Origin: Flavobacterium sp. TR2
GTDB lineage: Bacteria > Bacteroidota > Bacteroidia > Flavobacteriales > Flavobacteriaceae
DNA: 64,000 bases
Reading direction: 5' to 3'
Assembly: GCF_025252405.1 (NCBI RefSeq)
Contig: NZ_CP104307.1
Span: forward strand, 2,046,001-2,110,000
How positions within the stretch are numbered: the stretch's first letter is position 1; each line of letters opens with the position of its first letter. Shown here one piece after another: positions 8,655 through 17,152 of this stretch. A program made the translations under genes and the position numbers. The notes under the pieces are model-generated. The model was not told the origin of the DNA. It saw only the letters and a program-made list of their open reading frames with translations, and searched no databases.

Positions 8655-9026
8655 TTATTGGCATTTATCTATCTCTTTGTTGACGTAGTGGAATAATTCG
8701 TCTGCGTAGCTGTCAGGCAAATCATTATCCTCAACGACATTTCGAACCAACTGCGGAACGTACAGATATCTGCTGTTATCGACACGGCTAAGCTCACGCT
8801 GGTGGCTTGTTTCATTGTTGATGGTTTTCACATAAGAGTATCTTTTGCAGTAGTCTTGAACGATTTCTCTCTGCGCCCATGCTTTCAGGTCTTCTAGGCT
8901 TTTTGTTTTTGGATGCTCTTTTACGTATTCATTGTGGACATGAAGACTGAACATGTAGCCCGCAAAGCAGAGAAGTGCAAAAACGATAGCGGAAACTCTC
9001 ACGATAATTTTTAATGGATTGTTCAT
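8655..9026 (-). CDS. Small membrane-anchored protein
   Basis: A 123-residue protein with a single N-terminal membrane segment (residues 7-27, IIVRVSAIVFALLCFAGYMF) and a charged, helical soluble part with no known motif. It lies 24 bp upstream of the lipoprotein gene and probably shares its transcript. Function not recognised. Confidence 0.5.
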   Translation of the reverse strand: MNNPLKIIVRVSAIVFALLCFAGYMFSLHVHNEYVKEHPKTKSLEDLKAWAQREIVQDYCKRYSYVKTINNETSHQRELSRVDNSRYLYVPQLVRNVVEDNDLPDSYADELFHYVNKEIDKCQ

Positions 9027-9138
9027 TTTTTGGTTTTTAAGATGTGTTAAAATTCAGGCAAATATATTAAAAATTCTATTTTATAGTGTACTAAATTGTA
9101 GAGTACCACAAAAAAGACAAAATATTGAGATTTGGAGT

Positions 9139-9402
9139 ATGAAAGATTCTACCCAAACCAACAATATGGAAGAACTTAATGCGATAGCGTTGAGACTTAA
9201 AGAACTGAGAAAAGCAAAAGGATTCTCCAACTATGAGCATATTGCGTTTGCTTTGGAGATGAGCCGTTCCGCTTACTGGAGATTAGAAACTGGAGCTAAT
9301 TTTGAGTTAAAGACACTTATTAAAATCTGTAGAGTGTTGGAAATTAGTCTTGAAGAGTTTTTTAAAGGAATTGATTTGCCAAATTCAAAAATAAAAAGCT
9401 AA
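9139..9402 (+). CDS. XRE-family helix-turn-helix regulator
   Basis: An 87-residue protein. The frame is open further upstream, but the first ATG that gives a normal N-terminus is at 9139. Residues 15-75 form a Cro/CI-type HTH: LRLKELRKAKGF, then YEHIAFALEMSRSAYWRLE, then LKTLIKICRVLEISLEEFF. It probably binds an operator nearby. It is divergent from the membrane-protein/lipoprotein pair and may regulate it. Confidence 0.7.
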   Translation: MKDSTQTNNMEELNAIALRLKELRKAKGFSNYEHIAFALEMSRSAYWRLETGANFELKTLIKICRVLEISLEEFFKGIDLPNSKIKS

Positions 9403-9466
9403 AAAAAATTATAAAACTGTCCTACTTGTATCCCTTGTCAATACTGGGAATTCTAAAAATTACAAT

Positions 9467-9504
9467 AAAACTCTAAATCATAACTGTTTGATTTGGAGTT
9501 TTTT
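9467..9504 (+). terminator. Terminator after the XRE gene
   Basis: AAAACTCtAAATCA pairs with TGATTTgGAGTTTT around an 8-base loop, followed by a T run. Confidence 0.65.
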
Positions 9505-9525
9505 GGTTTTGAAATAATCCAAATT

Positions 9526-9753
9526 TAGTGTCCTATTTTATTTCATCACACAAAATTACCTTCGCAAAGAAGAATGTTACCAATGATTACCAATATTTTA
9601 GAAAATCATTCTTCAATTTGTAAATGATTAACATGATGCCTTTTATTGTGAAAATGTAGTGTCCTATTTTATTTCAGACCTCGAAATTACCTTCGCAAAG
9701 AAAGTTACATGTTGTAACCATCAATCAAGAAATCATTATTTCAATTTGTAAAC
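9526..9753 (+). repeat. Two tandem ~100-bp repeats carrying promoter-like boxes
   Basis: TAGTGTCCTATTTTATTTCA opens both copies (9526-9625 and 9657-9753). Each has ATTACCTTCGCAAAGAA (TACCTTCG at 9557-9564 and 9688-9695, a near match to the -7 consensus) and ends in TTTCAATTTGTAAA or TTCAATTTGTAAA. They sit before a small gene at 9775, so they may be duplicated promoters or operators. Confidence 0.55.
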
Positions 9754-9774
9754 GAAAATATAAAATCAAGACCT

Positions 9775-9957
9775 ATGGATAACCTAATAATTGTTTTGGC
9801 ATTTTTTCTTATAAGACATGCAATGAATATGACTTTTCCAAAAAGAGGCAGAAAAGCTACTAAATGCGATACTCTATTGTTAGGTTCTTTACCGATGAGT
9901 AAAGCTTTTAACGCAATGACAGCTTATTTCAATCAAAAAAAGAATGATTTAAAATGA
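9775..9957 (+). CDS. Small 60-residue protein
   Basis: A short protein with a hydrophobic start (MDNLIIVLAFFLI) and a basic remainder. No family recognised. It is downstream of the tandem promoter-like repeats, and the next short frame overlaps its stop in an ATGA arrangement, which suggests a real operon whose second gene was cut by the arrival of an Rhs cassette. Confidence 0.4.
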   Translation: MDNLIIVLAFFLIRHAMNMTFPKRGRKATKCDTLLLGSLPMSKAFNAMTAYFNQKKNDLK

Positions 9958-10013
9958 AAAATATTACATTTGAGCCTCTAGGAAATAGAGAAATGTACGT
10001 TCTTACTACATAA
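9954..10013 (+). pseudogene. Truncated frame ending at the Rhs cassette junction
   Basis: ATG overlaps the stop of the preceding small gene, but the frame stops after 19 residues, 14 bp before the Rhs-derived sequence begins at 10027. It is probably the stump of a gene cut by cassette insertion. Confidence 0.35.
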
Positions 10014-10026
10014 TAGCAGTTTTGTA

Positions 10027-10137
10027 AATCCTTATAAGTATAAGTACAATGGTAAGGAGCTCCAAGACGAGCTGGGGCTTAACTTCTACGCTTATGGACA
10101 TAGATTTTATGATCCAGCAATAGGCAGATGGACAACG
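10027..10137 (+). pseudogene. Rhs core remnant joined to toxin cassette (junction 1)
   Basis: In frame with the following gene this encodes [18 protein letters not shown] and then a YDPAIGRW-type motif, the conserved end of the Rhs core. There is no start codon and a stop lies just upstream. The DNA from CCTTATAAGTATAAGTACAA onward is shared with the junctions at 33426 and 35977, while the flanks differ. Confidence 0.75.
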
Positions 10138-10857
10138 ATGGATCCATTATTAAATGATCTTGACTTTAAATTTGATCCTAATGATATTGATCAAGACGAT
10201 GAAGATGAAGTTGCTTTCGCAATGAAGACGACTTTAGGTAATGGCGGAGGAATTTTTAATACAGATAATCTAAATCCATATTCTTATGGTTATAATGATC
10301 CTGTTAGATTTGAAGACCCAGACGGAAGATGTCCGATATGTGTTTTTGTTGTAGCAGCATTAGTTTTTTCTGAGTTTGCAAATGCTCCAACTGGGAACGC
10401 TAAAGTTGATACAAGAAATTATAATGCCTCTAAGTCTAATAAAACACTTGTATCAAGTGCCGTTTTAGCTGGTGGAACTAGAACCATTGCTAAAAGTCTT
10501 TTAAGTAATTCCACTGAAGATAAAGTTAAAACGGTGGTTATTGATGCTGATAAACATCCTGAATCTGCAAAACATCTTGGAGATGCTATAAAAGAAGGAA
10601 AAAGCAATGTTGGAAAAGTTGATAGAAAGGGTGCATCAACAAGAAGAGGTGAAAATTTGAAAGGGACAAAAGCTGAAAAAGGAAAAGATAGAGACGAAGC
10701 TCCTCCTGCTGTTATTAATACAGGAGAAAAAGCGAGTGTTAGAAAAATAGACCCATCAGATAATAGAGGTGCAGGTGCTTCTATCGGACACCAATTAAAA
10801 GATGTTCCAGATGGTACGCCAGTTAGAATAATTCCAATTAATCTACCAAAAAAATAA
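10138..10857 (+). CDS. Orphan Rhs C-terminal toxin, NucA/NucB-type DNase
   Basis: A 239-residue protein that begins inside the Rhs core tail (YSYGYNDPVRFEDPDGR). Its C-terminal 100 residues match the NucA/NucB deoxyribonuclease pattern: VIDADKHPESAKHLGDAI, then DRDEAPPA (the catalytic Asp-Glu pair), then SDNRGAGASIGHQL. The probable role is to degrade DNA in a target cell. Without the Rhs N-terminus it cannot be exported on its own; such orphan modules are thought to be spare tips that recombine onto the main rhs gene. The ATG used is merely the first in frame. The next gene, 5 bp away, is the likely immunity gene. Confidence 0.8.
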   Translation: MDPLLNDLDFKFDPNDIDQDDEDEVAFAMKTTLGNGGGIFNTDNLNPYSYGYNDPVRFEDPDGRCPICVFVVAALVFSEFANAPTGNAKVDTRNYNASKSNKTLVSSAVLAGGTRTIAKSLLSNSTEDKVKTVVIDADKHPESAKHLGDAIKEGKSNVGKVDRKGASTRRGENLKGTKAEKGKDRDEAPPAVINTGEKASVRKIDPSDNRGAGASIGHQLKDVPDGTPVRIIPINLPKK

Positions 10858-10862
10858 ATTGA

Positions 10863-11468
10863 ATGAAAAATGTATTAATTGAGTATAAAACGAAAACGCT
10901 AAATAGTGAGGAAACTGATTTAAGTTTTTACATTTCAGATGATAGATATAAAGATTTTATAAGAAACGGTAATGCTGGATTTTACTTTAAAGATGCTCTT
11001 CATTTTTACGGAAATTCTAATGAATTTTCTTTTCATTCGTTGGTATTTATGAATGAATTAATTAGAAAATTATATGGTGAAATTTGTAAAGACCTAACAT
11101 TTATAGCTGAGGACGTTTTTGGAAATCAATTCTGTTATAACATACATAATTATTTTTTTATGTTTAATATAGAATCGGGAGAGCTAACTGAATTAGCATT
11201 TGGCTTTGAAGATTTTATAAACCAGCTTAAGGAAGATTCCGATTATTTTACAGGAGAAGGTCTTCTAACTGAGAAAATTGAAAATATAGCTAATCTTTCA
11301 TTAGGATACAGATATTGTCCAAAGTTACCATTCATATTAGGGGGAGAATATTCATCTGAAAATCTTGTTTTAAAGACATATACAGAAAATCTTGAATTTT
11401 CTTCATCTATTTATCATCAGATAAAAGATTTACCAGATGGAAGCGACTTTGAAATTAAAATTGTCTGA
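10863..11468 (+). CDS. Probable immunity protein for the NucA/NucB toxin (SUKH-like)
   Basis: A 201-residue soluble protein directly after the DNase gene. The middle, EDVFGNQFCYN followed by FNIESGELTELAFGFEDFI, has the strand-turn-helix look of the SMI1/KNR4 (SUKH) immunity superfamily, with an aromatic helix near the end of the segment. The family call is tentative; the immunity role is strongly suggested by the 5-bp spacing and cassette order. It should act in the cytoplasm. Confidence 0.5.
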   Translation: MKNVLIEYKTKTLNSEETDLSFYISDDRYKDFIRNGNAGFYFKDALHFYGNSNEFSFHSLVFMNELIRKLYGEICKDLTFIAEDVFGNQFCYNIHNYFFMFNIESGELTELAFGFEDFINQLKEDSDYFTGEGLLTEKIENIANLSLGYRYCPKLPFILGGEYSSENLVLKTYTENLEFSSSIYHQIKDLPDGSDFEIKIV

Positions 11469-11527
11469 ATGTAAGAAGTTAGTTAAGTAGAGATTAAAAG
11501 TCTTTCATCTAATTTAATTAAATATAT

Positions 11528-11839
11528 ATGAAAAAAAATAAAGAATTATCCAAATTAGAGCTAATAAACAGAGGATATTTATTGGTTAATATACCCTCGA
11601 TCATAATCATAATTGCAGTGTGGTTTGGATTAACTGCTTATCTTGAAATAAATGGGAAAGTAAGTGCCATTATTGGAGGTGTAATTGGTTGGATATATTG
11701 GGAATTTATGATCAAGAAATGGATAAGATGGGCATTAGATAATCACGTTAACCCTGATAGGCTATTCAAAATAGGAAAGATGTCATTGCTTTTATGGGAT
11801 CGAAGAAAAATAGACTCAATCATAAGTCAAAGAAACTAA
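11528..11839 (+). CDS. Small two-helix membrane protein
   Basis: A 103-residue protein with two predicted membrane segments (about residues 17-37 and 44-62) and a basic C-terminal tail. It follows the DNase immunity gene by 60 bp and ends before a strong terminator, so it may belong to the cassette. No family recognised. Confidence 0.5.
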   Translation: MKKNKELSKLELINRGYLLVNIPSIIIIIAVWFGLTAYLEINGKVSAIIGGVIGWIYWEFMIKKWIRWALDNHVNPDRLFKIGKMSLLLWDRRKIDSIISQRN

Positions 11840-11856
11840 TTAGTTTTTTAAATAAA

Positions 11857-11883
11857 AAAGGATGAGCAATTTGTTCATCCTTT
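11857..11883 (+). terminator. Terminator after the small membrane protein gene
   Basis: AAAGGATGA and TCATCCTTT form a 9-bp perfect stem with a 9-base loop. Confidence 0.7.
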
Positions 11884-11948
11884 AATTTTATAAAGATTTT
11901 GATTAAATTAAAGATGTGAATGTACTAACAAATATTGGAGACATAGTT

Positions 11949-11978
11949 AAGGGTGTATTTCTGCACCCTTATTTTTTT
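11949..11978 (+). terminator. Second terminator-like hairpin
   Basis: AAGGGTG and CACCCTT arms with an 8-base loop, followed by ATTTTTTT. Confidence 0.65.
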
Positions 11979-12004
11979 GCTTTAGTTTCAAATTAAAGTG
12001 TGTA

Positions 12005-12400
12005 AAAAGACAAAAAGCAAGCAAATTTATAGGATTTCAGACTAAGAAAATGCGCATAATTTCATGCCTCGTTCCTCATCATGAAACCCTTCGGGACTTA
12101 TAGCATTTTATCTGTCTGAAATCCTATTTTTAAGGGCTTTCTTTTTCTCTTTTTTCTTTTCATAAATTTTAATTTGAGTTAAATAAACGGCTTTTTTTTG
12201 ACCTTTTACAGCATATAAAACTTGATCGGTTTTTAATTTTCTGAGACTTATTTTTTGTTTTACTGATTAAAAAACAGCTTCAAGATCGCGGTGTTTTTGC
12301 GATCTGCAAGATGTCTGGTTGTATCACAACCACAAATCTTGCTGCCTTTTTTGCTCGGAACTCGCTGGCAGAGATTCTTGAAAATTTAGAACCCAAAAAA
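12005..12400 (-). ncRNA. Structured element, copy A (opposite orientation)
   Basis: Read on the minus strand it contains, in order: a hairpin CTGCC/GGCAG holding GAGTTCCGA (12342-12371), a double stem CAAGAT-GGTTGT/ACAACC-ATCTTG (12307-12341), a hairpin GATCGC/GCGATC (12284-12304), an AT-rich spacer, and a long hairpin with a perfect 14-bp base ATAGGATTTCAGAC (12029-12127) whose loop region contains TATAAGTCCCGAAGGG and GAGGAACGA. Copies B and C have the same architecture with different but still paired stem bases. Whether it acts as RNA or as folded single-stranded DNA is unknown; the ncRNA label is provisional. Confidence 0.6.
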
Positions 12401-12495
12401 GTAAATGAAATTAATGTAATCTATCTACAGCTTGAAGTCTTGTTTGATATGATTATAATAAAGTACTTTAGTAGGCAATTTACGTCTGAAATTTT

Positions 12496-12837
12496 ATGAG
12501 TGTTTCCAAATTATTTTTAAATGAACTGCTGGATTATCCAGCAAAAGATTCTTTTTGGTTTAAAGATTTTGTTGAACCAAAAATGACAGGTTTTAAAACC
12601 GAACATAAATACTGGGAAGAAGGCGATTTTGGAAGTCTTAATCAAGTAGAATTTAATTCAAGAAAAATTGGTGGGAATATTGACTTCTGGGGGTCTGGAT
12701 TTCTTGGAATTTTTGTCTGGGATTATGAAAGGGATCTGGAAATTATGAATGTATTGCTGGAAACCGATGAAGTAAAAGAGCAGAAAAATGCTTTTAGAAA
12801 ATTACTGAAACTTTTATTAAAGATTAAAACGGAATAA
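12496..12837 (+). CDS. Uncharacterised protein between two copies of the structured element
   Basis: A 113-residue soluble protein with aromatic-rich strands (FGSLNQVEFNSRKIGGNIDF, then WGSGFLGIFVWDYERD) and a basic helical tail. The sequence style is that of small immunity proteins from toxin cassettes, but I do not recognise the family. It lies exactly between structured-element copy A (minus) and copy B (plus), which point away from it. Confidence 0.5.
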   Translation: MSVSKLFLNELLDYPAKDSFWFKDFVEPKMTGFKTEHKYWEEGDFGSLNQVEFNSRKIGGNIDFWGSGFLGIFVWDYERDLEIMNVLLETDEVKEQKNAFRKLLKLLLKIKTE

Positions 12838-12882
12838 TAAAAGAATTTTTGGCATCATATAATAACTCTTGCAATCTCTTTC

Positions 12883-13255
12883 CTTTTAAGTTTCTCCACC
12901 GCCGAGTTCCGAGGCTATGGGTGGCAAGATAGGCGGTTGTTAAACAACCGTTCATCTTGCTGATTGCAGGAACGTGGCAATCTTTGGAGATTTTTAAAAG
13001 CAGGCTTCTAATTTAAAGAAAATATTTGAATGTATCATGCGCAAAATATGGTCATGATGGCTGTAGAATGTTACAATGAAATATTTAAAAAAGAAAAAGG
13101 GAAAAAAGAAAGCAGTCTTCCATTGGACAGTCAGACAGCTGAAGTGCTATAAGTCCCGAAGGGCATTTTTTGAGGAACGAAGAAAAATGTTATGTGCACT
13201 TCTCTGGCTGTGTCCAATACCTTGCTTTGCTTTTTTTCTTTCAAAACATTTTTAC
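12883..13255 (+). ncRNA. Structured element, copy B
   Basis: An outer stem pairs CTTTTAA and TCTCCA (12883-12898) with TGGAGA and TTAAAAG (12985-13000). Inside are CCACC/GGTGG with the conserved GAGTTCCGA loop, the CAAGAT-GGTTGT/ACAACC-ATCTTG stem (12925-12959) and GATTGC/GCAATC (12962-12982). After a small ATCATG/CATGAT hairpin comes a long hairpin (13123-13217, base TTGGACA/TGTCCAA) with the TATAAGTCCCGAAGGG core, framed by A-rich and T-rich flanks. It is close to copy C and a diverged, inverted relative of copy A. Confidence 0.65.
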
Positions 13256-13499
13256 GTATTAGGATTTTTAATAACTGTCTGAAATATAATTTACTGTAGA
13301 GCGTAATTTTGATGTCATAGAAAAGAATTTTGGTTTTGTGGAAAACCGTAAAGTTTCTCTCTTTTTTTTATGTAGTATTGTGGTTAAACACTACTTTGTA
13401 CCTCGTGAACATCTGTATAGACATTCGAAGTAAATTGCCTATTAGATGTTGGAGATAAAGACAGTTAACTTACATAATAAAGAATAATTAACGAGAAAA

Positions 13500-14111
13500 A
13501 TGAAAACGTTTTTAATAATACTAGGACTGATAATTTTAGTAATTGCAATTTTTGGTCTTTACAGACTTGTAACGGTAAAACGACAAAATAGTAAACTGAA
13601 CGCAGAACGATTTGAAAGAGTAAAAGAACTTTACAACAAACTTGAAAGCGGACAAAACTTAACAGAAAAAGATGTTTTGCCGTTTGCTCAAAATCTTTTG
13701 ACAAGAGAATCATCATACGAACTTTTAAGAGACCGAAATAAGACCGATATTTTTCCGAAAGAATATTATACGATTGTAAAAGGTGCAGAAAGTAATCTTG
13801 CAAATTGGTTGGAATTTCCAACGGAACTTAATGCTTGCCCTGATGAAATAGAACACTTGAAACGGGTGACTTATGACTTTGATGGACAAAACAATTTTGT
13901 CCATTATGAAGTTTTCAAATGCAGAGTTAATGAGCCACATTGGGCTGCAAAAGACGGTTGGTTTTTAGGAGTTGTTGGACCATATTTTGACGACAGTAAA
14001 CCATACGACTTTCCTCATGCAACATTTAGTAGAATAAATAGCACATTGAATAATATAACAGCAGAGGAAGAAGCAAAATGGGTTCATGAAAATATATCAT
14101 TAAGACGATAA
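13500..14111 (+). CDS. Single-span membrane protein of unknown function
   Basis: A 203-residue protein with an N-terminal membrane segment (residues 4-22, FLIILGLIILVIAIFGLYR) and a soluble domain rich in aromatic residues near its end (EPHWAAKDGWFLGVVGPYFD). No family recognised. It lies alone among immunity-like genes of the Rhs region and could be one of them, or a separate import. Confidence 0.5.
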   Translation: MKTFLIILGLIILVIAIFGLYRLVTVKRQNSKLNAERFERVKELYNKLESGQNLTEKDVLPFAQNLLTRESSYELLRDRNKTDIFPKEYYTIVKGAESNLANWLEFPTELNACPDEIEHLKRVTYDFDGQNNFVHYEVFKCRVNEPHWAAKDGWFLGVVGPYFDDSKPYDFPHATFSRINSTLNNITAEEEAKWVHENISLRR

Positions 14112-14233
14112 ACAAGAAATCTTGTTCACCAAAATCGGTTTTGCGATAGTAGACGGACATTTAGTGGAAATATTAAAAGTTTACCAACGCAAAAGTCCAA
14201 GTCTATAACAACAATTTTAAAGAGAACAGAATA

Positions 14234-14911
14234 ATGATATATATAATTCCGACAAGAGGAGGTTTAGGAGTTGAAATTTGGGGGACATCTGAAGATTTAA
14301 ATAATTTTTATGAAATTATCAGCAAGTTTTGGAATGATGAAAACAAATTAAACAAAAAAGGATTTAAGAATAGAGATGATTTAATTAGTGGGTTTTCTTA
14401 TGAAATTCGTAAGGCAAAGGACGGAGATAGATTAAAACGAGACAACAGTCATTTTTCATTTACTCAACAAATTCATTATGGTGCTCAAATATCTTGGGTT
14501 CATTTTTTATTTTCACTGGCTTCATTGAAATTTAATATGAGATATAGTGAAACTAATAAACTTGACATTTCACAAATTCTTTTAATTGAATTTTGGCTCG
14601 AAAAAGCAATGAAGGATTATGATGAAATTGGAGCTAAGAATTTAATTGGTTTTATAGAAGATGGGCTTTATGGAGGTAATGATTATATATATCAATTTAT
14701 GAGAAGCATTAACCTTGATTTCTTTCTTTTAGGAGGTGGAAAGCGAGCTTTCAGAAAACTACCTGATTTATTAAAAAGAGGTGTGTTTTATACAGAGGAA
14801 TATAAAAGTTATCTAACGTTTTTAGAAACAGACGCTAAGAAGCTAAACTGTGAAATATCTGAACTTGAAATAAATGATGATGATTTCGACTATAAAAATT
14901 TGAAATGGTAA
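14234..14911 (+). CDS. DUF6904-like protein, possible immunity protein
   Basis: A 225-residue soluble protein that begins MIYIIPTRGGLGVEIWGTSE, resembling the start I associate with the DUF6904 family (a strand, then GVElWG). The rest is helical with a very acidic C-terminus (EINDDDFDYKNLKW). Genes of this style are often found singly in polymorphic-toxin neighbourhoods and are presumed immunity proteins. No toxin gene is directly upstream. The family name comes from memory of the N-terminal pattern and is tentative. Confidence 0.45.
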   Translation: MIYIIPTRGGLGVEIWGTSEDLNNFYEIISKFWNDENKLNKKGFKNRDDLISGFSYEIRKAKDGDRLKRDNSHFSFTQQIHYGAQISWVHFLFSLASLKFNMRYSETNKLDISQILLIEFWLEKAMKDYDEIGAKNLIGFIEDGLYGGNDYIYQFMRSINLDFFLLGGGKRAFRKLPDLLKRGVFYTEEYKSYLTFLETDAKKLNCEISELEINDDDFDYKNLKW

Positions 14912-15078
14912 AAATGATTTTTTATTGCTGATATAAATGATCTACGGAGGATCCATGGTGTTAGATAAATTAACAGGTCTGGTAATGGGAAAAGAAAATT
15001 GGCTGGGAATTCTAAAACAGGACTAGCTTAAATCTTAGACTTAGTCTCTGAAAGCGAGACTGAAAATAAAAATACATT

Positions 15079-15705
15079 ATGAAACAATTTTAAAAAATAA
15101 TTATCTTGAGTTTATTTTCTTTATTTTTTGGGTGTAATAAATCATTAAAATCAGAATCAATCAATCTCGAACAAATTACCAGAGCAGATGAACAAGAAGA
15201 AGGTTTTAAAGATGTTTTTCTTAAAATAGTTTCTGAAGAAAAAAGAGAAGATTCCTTTGTGTATGTAGCTAAAGGATTGTCTGGTTCAAAGGTCGCGGGA
15301 TTAAAATTTGAGATTAAGTCGGATTTGCCGAGTGGAATAGATAGTCATGGAAATCTTGACGCGAAAAATGGTTTCATTTATAATGCAATAAAAATTTCGT
15401 CTATAGGTAAAGAAAGTGATGAATTTTTAAAATCTATTTCTAGACTTTATAAATTCCCAACTGATAAAAAGTTCACTATTATAACGTTATCTCCAACGGC
15501 ATTTTCATTAAACAAAACAGTATTCAAAGCTGAAAATTTAGGCTGTTATAAATTTAAACTGTTTTTTAGAGATGGTGAAAATGATAAAGAGGAAGATTAT
15601 TGTGAATTATACTTCAATGTAAATACTAAAGAAAAAACAATTGAACTTCTAGAGAAAGATCGTGATTACCGAGAATCGGTAGTTAAGGCATTTAGCGACC
15701 TGTAA
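15079..15705 (+). pseudogene. Lipoprotein gene with a stop codon in its signal peptide
   Basis: From ATG at 15079 the frame reads MKQF, then TAA at 15091-15093, then KIIILSLFSLFFGCNKS, a normal lipoprotein signal with lipobox Cys followed by about 190 open residues. One base change would restore it. A TTG at 15106 could start translation but would lack the positive n-region needed for export. The body is beta-rich with no known motif; it resembles an orphan immunity lipoprotein. Unless this is a sequencing error, the gene is probably inactive. Confidence 0.55.
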
Positions 15706-15776
15706 ACGTATTGTTAATTTATCTGGTTTAAGTTCAAGTATTTGAAAAATGAGCGTGTAAAATTTATAAAACAAGA

Positions 15777-16400
15777 ATGTTAAATTTTTTAAAGAATATT
15801 AAATTATCCCCTGAAAAGAAATTCTGGAATTATTTTTTAAATAACAGGAAAGAGCTGGAGAGTTTCATAGATTCCGATTTAACGGATTACACAGTATATA
15901 ACAAACTGACTGATGAAATCAGGAAATTTTCAAGTTTGCTTTTTGCTGAAGTAACGAAGCATTCTGACGAGAAATATGTGTTAATTTTAACTCCTGATGG
16001 AAAATTTGAGGGTATAAAAGATACTCAAAAATTATTTGATTCAAGACCTGAAATAGATAATTGGATTATTGAAAAATTTAGACAGCCTAGAGACAAAATT
16101 CATTTTAAATATGATGGATTAGAGTTTCCTAGTTCAGACATAGAAATATTTGCTGAATTAAATCCTGAAAAAGAAAAATTCGACTTGCAGATTTTTATAA
16201 GAAACATGCATTTTGATGAACAGAAATATCAGACAATTGCATGGTTATATCTTGATAATATATTGGGAGAGTTTAATTCAATTACTAAAATTGGCTACGT
16301 TGATTTTTTTAATCTTGAAGATGGAAAAACTGTAAAAAATGGAATTACAATTTTAGAACTAAGAAAACTAATAGATAAAGAAATTTATAAGGTTTACTAA
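15777..16400 (+). CDS. DUF695-like protein, possible immunity protein
   Basis: A 207-residue soluble protein. The segment VLILTPDGKFEGIK, then RPEIDNWIIEKFRQPRD and IHFKYDGLEF, resembles the DUF695 fold, in which a W-x-x-x-x-F-R-Q-P motif follows a short strand. Its biochemical role is not known. It stands in a tandem row of single genes (13500-17118) that look like stranded immunity genes next to Rhs cassettes. The assignment is moderate to low. Confidence 0.45.
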   Translation: MLNFLKNIKLSPEKKFWNYFLNNRKELESFIDSDLTDYTVYNKLTDEIRKFSSLLFAEVTKHSDEKYVLILTPDGKFEGIKDTQKLFDSRPEIDNWIIEKFRQPRDKIHFKYDGLEFPSSDIEIFAELNPEKEKFDLQIFIRNMHFDEQKYQTIAWLYLDNILGEFNSITKIGYVDFFNLEDGKTVKNGITILELRKLIDKEIYKVY

Positions 16401-16458
16401 GAAATCTTTAATCTTTATAATAACAGAAAGCTCATATACTTACTAAAAATAAAATGAC

Positions 16459-17118
16459 ATGATAGAAGAACTACTTAAAAAAACTAACGATAAAAAGTTT
16501 TATAATGATTGCGATTTGAAGCTTGAATCTTATAGATTTGAAACTTCAACTAGTTCTTTGGAAATGATACTTTCAATTAATCAGAACAGTTATGATATAC
16601 CTGTTGAATATGAAGAGTGGAAATTATCATGCAGAAATACTGAAAAATTTGACGGCTTTTTTTGGAGCTTAACCTTGCCTTATGTTAAAATGAAAATTTT
16701 GCAGCATCATCCTCTATTGTTAATCTTTCATGAAAGCGAAATTGAATGTGAAATCACAGGCAGGCCAGCTAATGTAAATGAATTTATTGGAGATATCAGT
16801 AATGCTCTGGAGAGAGAAACAGGAAATTGGATTACTGTAAATGAATACTTTTGGAATAATGAGGAATTCTACCAAAATTATGCAAAGAGAACAATCATGA
16901 TGCCTAAGTCTCTAGGGAATTCCATACTGAAAGTTTGTGAAAAGAATAATTTAGGCTTTCAAATAAAAAGTGAACTCGTTGGTGAAAAAAAAGGGTATGC
17001 AGATAAACCAAATGCTAAAATTCTAATTTTTGGCAATGAAGATGTTAGTCCTAATGATTTTAATCTTAGACAGCCATATATAATTGCAGAAGAATTTATC
17101 GCAGAAAGAATTAAATAA
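16459..17118 (+). CDS. Uncharacterised protein, immunity-like
   Basis: A 219-residue soluble protein, beta-rich in the first half (YRFETSTSSLEMILSINQN) and helical later, with no recognised motif. It starts 58 bp after the DUF695-like gene on the same strand and ends before a strong terminator. It may form a short operon with that gene. Confidence 0.45.
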   Translation: MIEELLKKTNDKKFYNDCDLKLESYRFETSTSSLEMILSINQNSYDIPVEYEEWKLSCRNTEKFDGFFWSLTLPYVKMKILQHHPLLLIFHESEIECEITGRPANVNEFIGDISNALERETGNWITVNEYFWNNEEFYQNYAKRTIMMPKSLGNSILKVCEKNNLGFQIKSELVGEKKGYADKPNAKILIFGNEDVSPNDFNLRQPYIIAEEFIAERIK

Positions 17119-17152
17119 TGCGACGGAATATTTAATTGTAATTTTGTTAAAC

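Noticed and set aside
12311..12499. Possible small gene starting MSGCITTTNLAAFF, with look-alikes on minus at about 12950 and 39450
   Set aside because: The similarity between copies is at nucleotide level in paired stems; the protein frame shifts after the first third, so structure explains it better.
12925..12959. Integron attC site because of GTTAAAC and palindromic arms
   Set aside because: Copy A has GTATCAC instead, the size and layout do not fit attC, and no integron integrase is present.
13076..13282. Basic 68-residue frame starting MKYLKKKKGKKKAVF, also at 39572
   Set aside because: It covers the long hairpin of the structured element. The corresponding frame in copy A contains stop codons while the hairpin is kept.
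14940..15030. Possible short remnant of a toxin tail after the DUF6904-like gene
   Set aside because: The frame is too short and lacks any Rhs junction sequence to support it.
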